In this document: positions 45,258 to 55,639 of the stretch, one piece after another
Position numbering within the stretch: the first letter of the stretch is position 1
Layout of the letters: each line of letters begins with the position of its first letter
Assembly: GCA_946122785.1 (NCBI GenBank)
Contig: CAMGYJ010000004.1
Location: 59,218,679 to 59,282,678, forward strand
DNA length: 64,000 nt
Reading direction: 5' to 3'
Origin: Linum tenue
Lineage: Eukaryota; Streptophyta; Magnoliopsida; Malpighiales; Linaceae
Program-made: the position numbers and the translations under genes
The notes under the pieces: model-generated
The model's database searches: none
What the model was told of the DNA's origin: nothing
The model's input: the letters and a program-made list of their open reading frames with translations, nothing else

Positions 45258-45560
45258 AGTGTCATGTTTAGTCACTAGAAATATTTTATTTCAATGTTTG
45301 TCGCTCGAATTAGTCAAACAGACCACATTTGGCCACTCTATGTTAGTCTCTGTCAATTTTCGTTAACACCGTCAGTCATTGCTGACAGAAGTGCTAACTC
45401 GCCCTATTTTAACCCGCCACATCACCAAACTCGACCTGCCATGTCATATTGTTCAACCGAACCCAACCATGACCAGGCCCTGCCTTATTGAGCCGTCTCT
45501 GTCAATAAAAAAACTATCACGCGTCATTGTTGCCCAAAATAGCTTCCTCCCTATTCTCCG
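45160..45560 (+). mobile_element. Diverged arm of a MULE-like element
   Basis: The order of phrases GTTTGGTCACTGCATTTACT, GTTTAGTCACTAGAAA, TTAGTCTCTGTCAATTTTCG and CCGCCACATCACC parallels the terminal repeats of the Pack-MULEs at 19930 and 35734 but is strongly diverged. No opposite arm was found within a few kb. It may be one end of a related, older element. Confidence 0.45.
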
Positions 45561-46511
45561 ACCGCCGGAATCTTGAAAACTCTAAACCAACAAAACGGTC
45601 ACCAATCTCCTTCCCCTCAGGCCCGCCGTAGTGTACGCCTCGTCCAATCCGGACATCAACAACCGCCGGAGGCTTCCCCCCTCATCCCCTCGTCCTAGCC
45701 GAAATGGTCCCCGCTCTTTGGTTGGTCCTCCGAGCAGGACTACGTTGGGATGCCAGCGAGCCAGCCGGCGATCGATCATGACGAGAATCATGCAAACCTG
45801 GAGGCAAAACAGGCCAGATCTCGATTCTCTACAAACTACTTCACCGTGGAGAAGCCCAATCATCTTCGTATGCTCACCTCAGGGATGTCATCGCACAACC
45901 ACGCGATGTACCTCTCCGTCATTGCCTCATCCTCTTTTTAGAAACAAAGTGTTAGTATCTTAATTATCAATAGTATATGGTTTGATTCCATAGACAACTT
46001 TTAGAGGAAATAGAATATTGTAGTAAATTCTCGCGATCTGCCTTTCTTTTTTTGCTCAATAGATAGATGTAATTGTTCAATTTTCCTCAATATAACTTGA
46101 CATGACATTATACGAATCTTGTGCAAAGAAAATATAATTACAATTTATGTAACTTCTCTTGAATGCAATATAATACGAAACAACTCGTGTAATATACATA
46201 CAAAATTCGTGGGCTCGTAGAATGAAACAATAGATCGAAGGAAAACAGAAACAATAAAGAAGTACAGCATGCCATTCATGCCCTTGTGACTCTCTACAAT
46301 AGTATTGTGTGTGTATCACGTTTCACGTATATGATTTGTCATTTCTATTCATTCCTTTTGCCTCCACACGACGCCGTCCTCAGCATCAGCCGAATGCCGA
46401 AGTCCCCCAAAAGAATCCAAACGAATTAAACCCAAAAGCCAGAGAGAATGAATCGTCAGCAATCTAACGAATACGACTCAGCAAAGATCGGTCGAGTTTG
46501 ACCGGGTCGGG
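45561..46511. other. Intergenic DNA, partly GC-rich
   Basis: About 45590-45900 is GC-rich with Pro/Arg-rich frames in several phases but no recognisable product; it might be cargo of the MULE-like arm on its left. The rest is the 3' flank of the peptide gene. Confidence 0.3.
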
Positions 46512-46805
46512 TCACTGGTGGGTGCCCGTGGTAAAGCTGTGACCCACTCCCGGGCTGGGTCCGGAGTTCTTCATTCCTCCCAGCGCCTCCGCGTTGCTGA
46601 ACGAATGCCCCACGCCGGGGCTCGGCCCCGACACCATCATCGCTCCCAGCGCCAGCCCGTCGAAGAATCGTTCGATCGCGCACCCAGCTGCCTGCGCCGT
46701 CTCCGAATCCATGATGCTGAACGGCCGGCCGGCTTCTGCGAACACGACGGAGAGCGCCAACGCAAAGAAGATTGCGTACCGGAGCGATTTGAACGTAGAT
46801 GCCAT
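46512..46805 (-). CDS. PIP-like secreted peptide precursor with two peptide motifs
   Basis: Single-exon gene for 97 aa. Residues 1-25 form a clear signal peptide (MASTFKSLRYAIFFALALSV, cut near AEA|G). The C-terminal third has two copies of SGPSPGVGHSF, at residues 59-69 and 81-91, joined by a short variable linker. SGPS followed by GxGH is the mature-peptide signature of the PAMP-induced secreted peptide (PIP/PIPL) family, whose processed peptides act outside the cell and in Arabidopsis (PIP1) signal through the receptor kinase RLK7 in immunity and stress (family knowledge). The ATG at 46805 is chosen because the signal peptide begins there; the open frame continues upstream without support. 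Only a few residues follow the second motif. Confidence 0.78.
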   Translation of the reverse strand: MASTFKSLRYAIFFALALSVVFAEAGRPFSIMDSETAQAAGCAIERFFDGLALGAMMVSGPSPGVGHSFSNAEALGGMKNSGPSPGVGHSFTTGTHQ

Positions 46806-47734
46806 CTGGGTTGCCGTCAAAATTTCTCCTTTTTTGTCGTAGTGGATTGCAGAGAAGGAAGAGCTCTGTTTTTTTGTTTGTGAAGAAGGGAGGCAGAGGA
46901 GGGTTTGGTGGGTTAGTTGATGGACAGAAAAAGTTGGTGACTTTGTGGGGAGAGATGGAGGAATATATAAGGGCTGGTTTGGTGGGGGGAAAGTTTGAAT
47001 AAAAGTACAAGAATTGAGGAAGTTGTTCTTCATTGGCATACAGAATTGTTCAAAGGACAAACGTAATACGGTGCGTGTTTTTTCAACACCATCGTGCGAC
47101 GGGGAAAAAAGAAAGTAAGAAGAAGAAAACATTGGGCAGTGTGGCTTTGATGAAACTGTGGCGCGGGGGAAAGATGAAAGTTGGGAACCAACGAGGGAGC
47201 TTCTTTGGGCCATGGTGACGCAATTTGGGAGTAGAGGGGTAAGTAATGTGGGGGTTGAAAAAAATTCAACGGGGTAACAACGCATAAAATTCATTTGGAA
47301 GTCGTATATTTGGACTAAACACAATTTTCTGACTTGGAGATAGGAATGTAATTTGTGGGTTCCATCAAGATCAAGTGTTGGGGAAAAGTGTAACGAAGAA
47401 ATATAGTTGTCTCAACTTTAAAATATAGGTAAAATTATAAGTGAATTTCGTAACAAATTTGAGATATAGAATAGTCGATAAGGTCTTAGACTCTTAGTCC
47501 CCCTCCTCCAAATATTGTGGTTCAAGTCAGGCCCCCTCATTTGAATTTCAAGCTCCTGCACTGGAAAAGTCAAATACAAAGTTACATTTTTACTTAATTC
47601 TCACTTATTCATGCAGATTCACTTATAATTACGCATGCAACCTAATTCTTATGTACTATGATCATTATCGACTTACTTAATATACTATATAATTGGAGTG
47701 TGCTTAAAAAAATGGATTCCGTACGTAAATATAA
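46806..47734. other. Upstream region of the PIP-like gene
   Basis: Contains the promoter of the peptide gene close by and AT-rich intergenic DNA farther right. No other gene is visible. Confidence 0.35.
46973..46980 (-). promoter_or_regulatory. TATA box of the PIP-like gene
   Basis: The minus strand reads CCCTTATATATTCC about 170 bp upstream of the start codon, a good TATA box. A compact promoter with TATA fits an inducible peptide gene. Confidence 0.55.
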
Positions 47735-48002
47735 AGGGTTATAGGTATAATATGCCACACTATTATGTCGTTTTATCAAACATGGTGTTGTATTATTTTT
47801 TATACCAAACATATGCTCTTGTATTTTGTAAAAATGATCAAACGTATCGTTGTGTTAAATTTTCATCCAAAAACCGTTAACCATGCCTGAACTTTAACTT
47901 GAGCGACACAAATGTCTAAAATATCTCCAATAATTTCACTTTAGAATTTTTTGTTTGTTTTGTACAGCCAAATAATTCTTATAATTTCACTTTGATTGGA
48001 CC
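47735..48002 (+). mobile_element. Single arm of the GGGTTATAGGTATAATATG MITE family
   Basis: It starts GGGTTATAGGTATAATATGC and follows, with substitutions, the reverse complement of the right half of the complete element at 49182-49678, including ACCGTTAACCA and CGACACAAATGTCTAAAATA. The opposite arm is missing, so it is a truncated copy. Confidence 0.65.
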
Positions 48003-48409
48003 CAAAGACGCATTTCGCAAAAGAAACGTGTTTATTTTAAATGGACGTGTACACAGTGCATAGCGAAATAGTACGGATGAGAGTGGGTGGGTTGACTTAA
48101 ACCCATTCCATTCCATTATCATTTTCAATCATTACTAGTATAAGCTCGCTCGTTGTCGCTTCGTGTGTAAGTGAAAACGTTATATTTTAAAAATTAATAG
48201 TTTGAATTTTGATCCAAAAGTAAAGGTTTATCATCTACAACTCCATGTAGACGACGCAAAGATACTTTAATAAGGGAGGCCGGTCGTAGAGCAAATGATT
48301 TCTATGTTTAATCTTCTCTCATAAACTACTTATTAGTGTATTCTTTTTGCTTTGTTTTTTTTTAAGTTCATCTTGATTCTCCTTTTTATGGAGTTTCGGG
48401 ACTGATCGT

Positions 48410-50405
48410 AGGTTTGAGAAGGTCCAACTCACTTTGGCCCGTTCGAATTAGGTTGAATAGCCATGAATTTGGGTTCAATTTTATTCTCAAACAAAAAGAA
48501 AAAAAAGAAATTAACAAACACTAAAGAGGATAAAACTTGCTCACGATCCAAAACTCGACAACATCATGTTCAACTCTCTTTGATCGGATTGAACCGGATT
48601 TGTAATAAATTCACAACCGACCTGACCCATCACTTTATCCGGATCGAATTAGGTTGGATACCCATGAATTTGGGTTCAATTTCATTCTCAACCAGAAAGA
48701 AAAAGAGAAATTATCAAACACTAAAGCGGATAAAACTCGCTCGCGATCCAAAACTCGGCAACACCATGTTCAACTCTCTTTGATCGGGTTGAACCGAGTT
48801 TGTAATAAATTCAAAACCGACCTGACCCGTCAATTACAAAAGAGAATAAAACTCACTCCCGCCCGGAAACTTGTAAACATCGGCTTCAAGTTGTTTTGAT
48901 TATATTGAATAGGTTGGATATCCGTAGGTTTGGGTGCTCAACCAAAAGGGAAAAGATAAATAAAAAACACAAAAGCGGATAAAACTTGCTCCATACCAAA
49001 AACTTTACACACGGAGCGCAACTCGCCTTGACTGGTTCGAACCAAGTTTTTAACAATTCACACTCTGCTCAACATGTCAATTCTAAACGCAGATAAAAAC
49101 GCACTCTCGATTAAAAAACTCATTAGTACAGGGTCTGAGATCAATTGTCATTCTCAACCAAAATGAAAATGAGAATAAAAAGGGTAATAGGTATAATATG
49201 CCCCTCTACTATGACGTTTTATCAAACATGCCTCTCTATTATTTTTTACATCAAACATGCCCTAGTACTTTGATAAAGTTATCAAACTTGCCCTTTTGCT
49301 AAAATTTTCATTGAAAAAAATTATCAGTCATGGTTGAACCAAGATTTAGATGACCCGACATCGGCAAATGGGAGCGAAAATATCAGTTTTGTCCCCCGTT
49401 TTATTTCTCTGGGTCTCTTCAAAGTCAAATTATTTGAATTAATTGGCTACACAAAAGAACAAAAAAAATTATAAAGTGAAATTATTAGGGATATTTTAGA
49501 CATTTGTGTCGCCCAAACCAAAGTTCGGCGTTGGTTAACGGTTTTTTGATGAAATTTTTAACAAAAGTGCATGTTTGTTAATTTTTACAAAGTACAAGGG
49601 CATGTTTGATGTAAAAAATAGTAAATGGGCATGTTTGATAAAACATCATAGTAGAGGGACATATTATACCTATAACCCAAATAAAAACTATCAAAGTGGA
49701 CAAAACTCACTCTCAATCCAAAACTCATCAATACCGTGATTAGGTCGCTTTAACCGGGTCGAATTGAGTTCTTAATAAATTCACACTCGACTCAACCTGC
49801 CAAATACAAATCCAGATAAAACTCGCTCTCGATACAAAACTCGCCAATACCATGGGTTTGGATTCAATTCGCTTTGACTTGGTTGAATTAGGTTGGATAC
49901 CCATGAGTTTGAGTTCAATTTTAATGCTTAACCAAAAGGGAAAAGAGAAATAAGAAAACATCATTGAATATGAAACTCGATCTCAATATAAAACTCGGCA
50001 ACACATAACAGATTTAGTATGAATTTTCAGTAACGATCTTGGAAAACGGTGAATGTGTGAGAGGCACTAAAACATTGACAATGATCACTAAAATATCCTC
50101 TAGCTGGTACTGAACCACCCAAGTTTAAAGGGCTTTTGTCATGGTATTTTGTTGGCAGGCATTGGATCAAGCAAAACCAGAATCAGAAGAAAAACATAAT
50201 CTCTGAACAATTGATTGTTGAAAAGGCTGGTAGGTTTTTGTTAACTAATATGAACTACGAATTGATAGTATCAAACTAATACACTTTTTTTTTCTCTTTT
50301 ATGTCTGGATGTGTTTGGGTTTTAATTGCGTCATTCTCAACAAAAAAAAGAGAGAGAAAAAACACTAAATAGGATGAAACTCATCCCCGATACAAAACTC
50401 GTGGT
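48410..50405 (+). repeat. Degenerate tandem array, unit about 204 bp
   Basis: Units begin with GAATTAGGTTGGATACCCAT, continue with GGGTTCAATTTTATTCTCAA, GGATAAAACTCGCTC and GATCCAAAACTCG, and end TAATAAATTCACA..CGACC. Copies start at about 48446, 48650 and 48905, and again after the MITE at about 49885, with a partial one at 50315-50400. The first two are about 85-90% alike; later ones are more diverged. It is interrupted by the MITE at 49182. This looks like a small satellite-like array or the internal repeats of a transposon. Confidence 0.7.
49182..49678. mobile_element. Complete MITE inside the tandem array
   Basis: A 497-bp element starts GGGTAATAGGTATAATATG and ends ...CATATTATACCTATAACCC. 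The inverted repeats extend about 140 bp (TACTATGACGTTTTATCAAA near both ends). Flanks GAATAAAAA (49173-49181) and AAATAAAAA (49679-49687) agree at 8 of 9 positions, so it is probably a MULE-type (9 bp) or hAT-type (8 bp) MITE. It interrupts the 204-bp array. Confidence 0.8.
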
Positions 50406-51398
50406 TGTGAAATGGGGAACAACTTAGGATTTCACCGATAGTATTTCGAGATGGGCTGCGAAATGGTGGCAAATGCGATGATTTATGCAAAAAGTCATAG
50501 TCGAAAACCTAGTGGATAGTTGCTGCAATAGGGAGCTGAAAACCTAGTAGACAATAATTGTTATGGGAAACACAATGGACAATAGATGTAAACCTAGCGA
50601 ACAATAGCTAAACACAAAGGTTGTAGAATGGAGAGTGGGATAAAAGAATGACTTGGAACTTCCCCACTTGCACTTGGAGGAGTGTGAGACCCATTAATGA
50701 ATAATAACTCCAACATGATCATTGAAAAGGTGGTAGGTTGTGTTTGGGTTGGGTATAAGCAAGGTTGTCAACCCGGTTTAGCCAGTTGGTTCGATAAAGT
50801 AAATGGGCTGAGGATTAATAGTCTAACTGTTTTAGTCCGTTTTAGTATGAAAAAAGTCATTATATTTTTCATACATTTATAAATTATATCAAATATAATC
50901 TAATATATGAGTAATAACACGTATCACTACACCAAAATAACATATGTAACATCAATATTCAAATGTTCAACTTAAAATTTCACTGATAGAGTTAGACGAA
51001 GAGGAAAACTGGAAAGAGACGCATTTCGCAAAAGAAAGGAAAAAACGACGTCATGTGACCTCCAGCCCAGTAACCTTGGAGCGGGTCGACCCGACAGGTG
51101 TGTGGCCAGTTTTTCTCAGAGAGTCAGGTCAAAATGGGTTGACCACCTTGGGTATACGTGCCATATAAATTGAAGCTCAATTACACTTGTAGTCACTTAA
51201 ATTATCATATATTTCATGTTAACCATTCCTTTTTTCTTATATGTCACCGACTTTACCCTTTATTTCATCGATGATCACTTGCCGTCCAACTCTTCAAGTT
51301 CATCCTACATCGCCTTCAACTATGATATATGACCGTTAAGTTGCTCACGTGTTAAAAATAAAATAAAAATCACAAAAAATCTTTATCTACTCCTCGCT
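50406..51398. other. Intergenic DNA
   Basis: No gene is recognised. AGACGCATTTCGCAAAAGAA at about 51018 is shared with 48006, immediately after the MITE arm at 47735-48002, which suggests that a remnant of the same repeat lies here. Confidence 0.35.
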
Positions 51399-51815
51399 AT
51401 GGCCAATCCAACCTCAACTTGGCTACTCTCGTCGCCGCTCTTACAAAGCTACCATTCAAACCTCCATACTGTCCCGGTTTTGGTGATGCATATGGAAACA
51501 TGTCCTTATTCTAGACTTAATCAGTATTCCATCCAACATTACTTGAGTTTCCATAGATATGTAGGCAATGTTTTGTCCCGCCGTTATCCTCTAAATCTCT
51601 GTAAGGTCAGCTTTCTAGACCGCGAGCTTAGGTCGGAAGGAAGAGATGATTCTCTGGTGATTAGGGTCATACGATATGCCTTGTACCATGATGCTCAACG
51701 GTTGTTGATTGTGAGTCTAAATGACCTGACGACCCCTAACCCTTACAGATTCTCCAATCTGTTTCGCTCGATCTCAATTTGCAATATGAAAACCCTAGAT
51801 TTAGAAGGTTATTAA
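51399..51815 (+). pseudogene. F-box/LRR (FBD-type) gene fragment
   Basis: A 138-codon frame carries DDSLVIRVIRYALYHDAQRL, then PYRFSNLFRSISICNMKTLD and LEGY. The pattern 'VIRYA..H....L.I......YRFS.LF.SIS.CN.KTL.L.GF' is typical of the first leucine-rich repeats after the F-box in plant F-box/FBD proteins. The F-box itself, the later repeats and the FBD domain are absent, so it is a truncated pseudogene. The N-terminal half (to about residue 55) is not recognisable. Confidence 0.6.
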
Positions 51816-52401
51816 CCTAGATAGAGGGCTTGGACCCTTGACTTCTACTATAATTAGAGTATAATTAAGGGTACGCTATACTCTTAGTAAGATTACACTA
51901 TCTAGATCTTAAACTAACCATAACTAGAATATATACCATTTTCTATTCTCGATTAAGTAAATGATCCACCCTAATTCTCTAAACCCCAAGTTCAAATAAT
52001 TCTTTACTTTTAGGAACAAGAGCTTTTTATTTCATCAAATGCAGGGGTCGTTTGGAGAACATGATTTAGACCGTGGATTCACTGAATCCGTAGATTTTGT
52101 AGAAAGTTTTTTTTGTTTTTGTTTTAATTTGTATTGTGGATTTTAGCTTTAGAGAATTCAAATCTCTAAAATCTACGGATATCATATCTCTCATAATCAT
52201 ATAGATTATATATCTTGATTCGTGGAATTTTTTTCATACTTTACCTCTTCCTTTTATTTATTTATTTATTTATATCATCAAAAGAAACGAGTACGTATGT
52301 GGTGAACAACCTTCATCACTGAGAACAATGCAATTAGAACTCTATATATCTATAGAACCAAGGGAAGAGTCAAAAGAAGAGACTTGCATCATCTGCTCCA
52401 C
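51816..52401. other. AT-rich intergenic DNA with (TTTA)n
   Basis: A short TTTA repeat run is at 52253-52273. Nothing else is recognised. Confidence 0.35.
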
Positions 52402-53003
52402 AAAGAACAACGACATCTTTCTTCATCAATTGCACTACATCAGCAGCTGTAAAGCGCTGCATACTATACCTGGCAACACATCGGTTTCTCCATATGGAAC
52501 TAAGCATAGCTTTCCACACAATCCGCCCTATTTTTGAAACTTGAGGAATTAGAGAACTGACAGGTCGTCCACTTCAATTTTGTAGGCCAGTTAGAAGAAG
52601 AGGTTCTGCTAGTGTACTTACTGAATAAACTAACAAACAGTTCATTGTAATGCACACAAGCAGAAAAGAGGTGTTGGAGAGTCTCTGGTGAAGTAGTACA
52701 ATAAAGAACAACGACATCTTTCTTCATCAATTGCACTACATCAGCAGTTGTAAGGCGCTGCATACTATACCTGGCAGCACATCGGTTTCTCCATATGGAG
52801 CTAAGCATAGCTTTCCACACAATCCGCCCTATTTTTGAAACTATTGAGGAATTAGAAAACTAACAGACCGTCCACTTCAATTTTGTAGGCCAGTTAGAAG
52901 AAGAGGTTCTGCTAGTGTACTTACAGAATAAACTAACAAACAGTTCATTGTAATGCATACAAGTAGAAAAGAGGTGTTGGAGAGTCTCTGGTGAAGTAGT
53001 ACA
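52402..53003. repeat. 301-bp tandem duplication in the LINE 3' region
   Basis: AAAGAACAACGACATCTTTC ... AAGTAGTACAAT occurs at 52402 and again at 52703, an offset of 301 bp with few differences. On the minus strand it covers the zinc-binding C-terminal region of the LINE ORF2 (RCAARYSMQRLTTADVVQLM and VYCTTSPETLQHLFS), so the end of this LINE is partly doubled. Confidence 0.85.
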
Positions 53004-55250
53004 ATAAACACATTGAGTAGACCCCTGAAATTTCCATTGAATCAGCTTATTACATGTGGAAATATAATTCCGAAACAATGAGCCAGCATATGAACTGATT
53101 GTGAGGGAGAGAAGGACTCTTCCAAATCAACTTGAACCAGTCCACTTCAGGGTGTCTAGGTCTGAACTGCTTCTAGATAGTTTGAGTAGAGAACTTTTTC
53201 AACATTTTGCCATGCCATTTACCAACCCCATCATCCGCGGTTAACAAACCCTGCACTTTGCTTCTAGTTTTCAAAAAAAGTTAACCATAACCACGAGCTA
53301 GTTTTCCAGGTTGCAGACAAGAAATCCTGATTGTGCAACCTGTATTCTCTAATCCAGGCTACCCATAGAGAGCCTTACTTCAAAAGTAGATCCCAGATGT
53401 GCCTGACAATATAGGCCAGATTCCAACTATTCAGATCCCTCAATCCAAGATCACCCTCTTTCTTAGGGCAAGTTAACCTGTCCCATGCAACAACTGCCCT
53501 CTTCCTATCATTAGAGCTAACACCCCAGAGAAAATCACTGCACAACTTTTTTATTCGCATGATAAAAACCTTGGAAGGATGAAGATTGTCATCCAGAATT
53601 AGGCAAGACTATATAGAATAGATAGAACAAGCTGAACATTATCAGTATAACTAAGTGTTTTAGCCCCCCAACCTTGGATCTTACTTGTATCTGTCAACTA
53701 GTGGACGATAGGCTTTAATAGTTAGTTGCCCAGGTATTAAAGGAACCCCCAAGTATCTGACAGAGAGTACTTCAAGATTATACCCAACCTTGTTAGCTAT
53801 ATTAACCTGTCATTCCTTTGGTAAACCTCCACAATAAAGTTCACATTTTGCAGGATTAGAGACAAGACCAGATAGTTCTCTAAACTTAGTTGTGACTGTC
53901 TGAATGCGCTGGATCCCAAAGTTTGAGCCATCAGAAAAAATAAGCAAATCATCAGCAAACATTAAATGGGTTAGACCAATCCTTTTACACATGGGATGGA
54001 AGGGGAGTCTATTTTCCTTAGCTGTCACCCTCATCAGGTTTCTAAAAACCTCCATAGTAATGGCAAACAAGTATGGGAACATTGGGTCCCCTTGCATGTT
54101 CCCCTTTTTTTTTTTTTTGCAGAAAAGTACCCCACAACCCCTCCATTAAACCCCACACTAAGTTTGGGAGTAGTAACACACATAGAGATTCACTTTATAA
54201 AACTCAGGGGGAAACCCATTGCCTCTAGGACAGTGAACAAAAAGTTCCAGTCAACTGAATCGAAGGCTTTCATTAAATCAACTTTAACTATACTATGAAG
54301 GGGATATATTTTTTCTAGTGTACTTTTGAACTAGTTCATGGGCCAAGAGAATGTTCTCCTCAATCACTCTACCCTTCAAAAAAGCAGTTTGATTCTCCCT
54401 GATCACAAGAGGCAAACATGCACTTAACCTAGAGGAGATGATTTTTGCAACACACTTATAAAGTATATCGCAACAAGATATAGGCCTGAAGTTCTTCATC
54501 TCTTCTGAGTTTTTAGTCTTAGGTAAAAGAGCAAGAAGGGTAGAATTTACCTCAACGGAGAAATCAGAGGTGGCAAAGCAATGCTGGATAGCATAGGTGA
54601 TTTATGCTCCCACAATGCTCCAGGACGCCTGAAAAAGCATGCAGAGTAGCCATATGGACCAGGGGCCTTCTCCCCATTAAAACCAAACATTGTAGTTGTA
54701 ACTTCTTCTACTGTGACTAGTCTATATAAATCAAAAACCTGCTCTGGTAAGAGTTTCTTTTCCAGAATTTGCTTAATATAAGCCACTGACTCAACCATAA
54801 CAAGAGGTTCAGACTTCCCAAGTAGATTTTGATAAAAAGAGACAAAGCAACACTCATGAAAACCTATTTGAATGGACTTCAAAGAACTATCCGTGTCCAA
54901 GAAAATAGGACAATGATATGAAACTTAAGGATCAAGAAGATCAACAACACTATTTGGACATGATTCCAACCATTTTAGGTTAACAAAGGCCCTATCTAAT
55001 CGTCTTGCAATAGGATTCTGTGCCTGCTTGTTAATCCATGTAAACCAAGGCCCTGAAGCTTTATGTTCTACTACTTCTACGTCATTATACCACTGCTTAA
55101 ATTCATCCATACTACTATTATAAGGTGGTGTGTTAGAAGCCGAACTAGGATCTCTTATAACATTAAAGTCTCCTAAGATGATTCAGGATGCTTCACTAGC
55201 TTATGAACAACTTTATTTTTTTCAGGGTCCTTAAAACCCCTTGAATTCAA
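52402..55250 (-). mobile_element. Degenerate L1-type LINE (minus strand)
   Basis: Read right to left, the pieces are in the order of a plant LINE ORF2: endonuclease end (GPWFTWINKQAQNPIARRLD RAFVN, 55110-54925), linker and RT start (EVTTTMFGFNGEKAPGPYGY), RT block MKNFRPISCCDILYKCVAKI at 54499, LTHLMFADDLLIFSDGS with the catalytic FADD at about 53950, then WGVSSNDRKRAVVAWDRLTC at 53520, and the zinc-binding region near 52700-53000. Stops and frameshifts separate the pieces and a 10-T run lies at 54109. It is dead. The endonuclease N-terminus and ORF1 are missing. Confidence 0.8.
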
Positions 55251-55639
55251 GGTGAGTTACTTCATCGAGTTCCTCCCTTGTCGCTGTCTGCTTTCTTTTT
55301 TGGTACATGAGCCTCAACCACTGGCCTCTTCTGAGAAGAAGAAGGAACTTTAGAGAAATCATCGGACACGATAGCAAAAGAGTTCTCAATATTTCTCGAT
55401 CCACTCTAATTTCTTTTATTAAGGATAAACATTTTATTTAATATAAGATTAGAATTTTTATTTTCATTGAAGGTTAAAAATCATAGTTATCAAACAATAA
55501 ACATTTTAGAATATGTTTTCAACAATCTGAAGAGTTAAAATCTTTACATTGTTAACAATCTATTGATATAGAGTCATATTCTCCAAACGAGCCAAGAATC
55601 TTAACAAACCAATATAAGTTTTAATATATTTGAATTCCA
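55251..55639. other. Junction between two head-to-head LINE relics
   Basis: AT-rich DNA between the 5' sides of the two opposed LINE remnants. No gene is visible. Confidence 0.35.

Noticed and set aside
46806..47324. N-terminal extension of the PIP-like frame up to 47324
   Set aside because: It contains the likely TATA box and leader, and the secreted-protein start at 46805 is far better supported.
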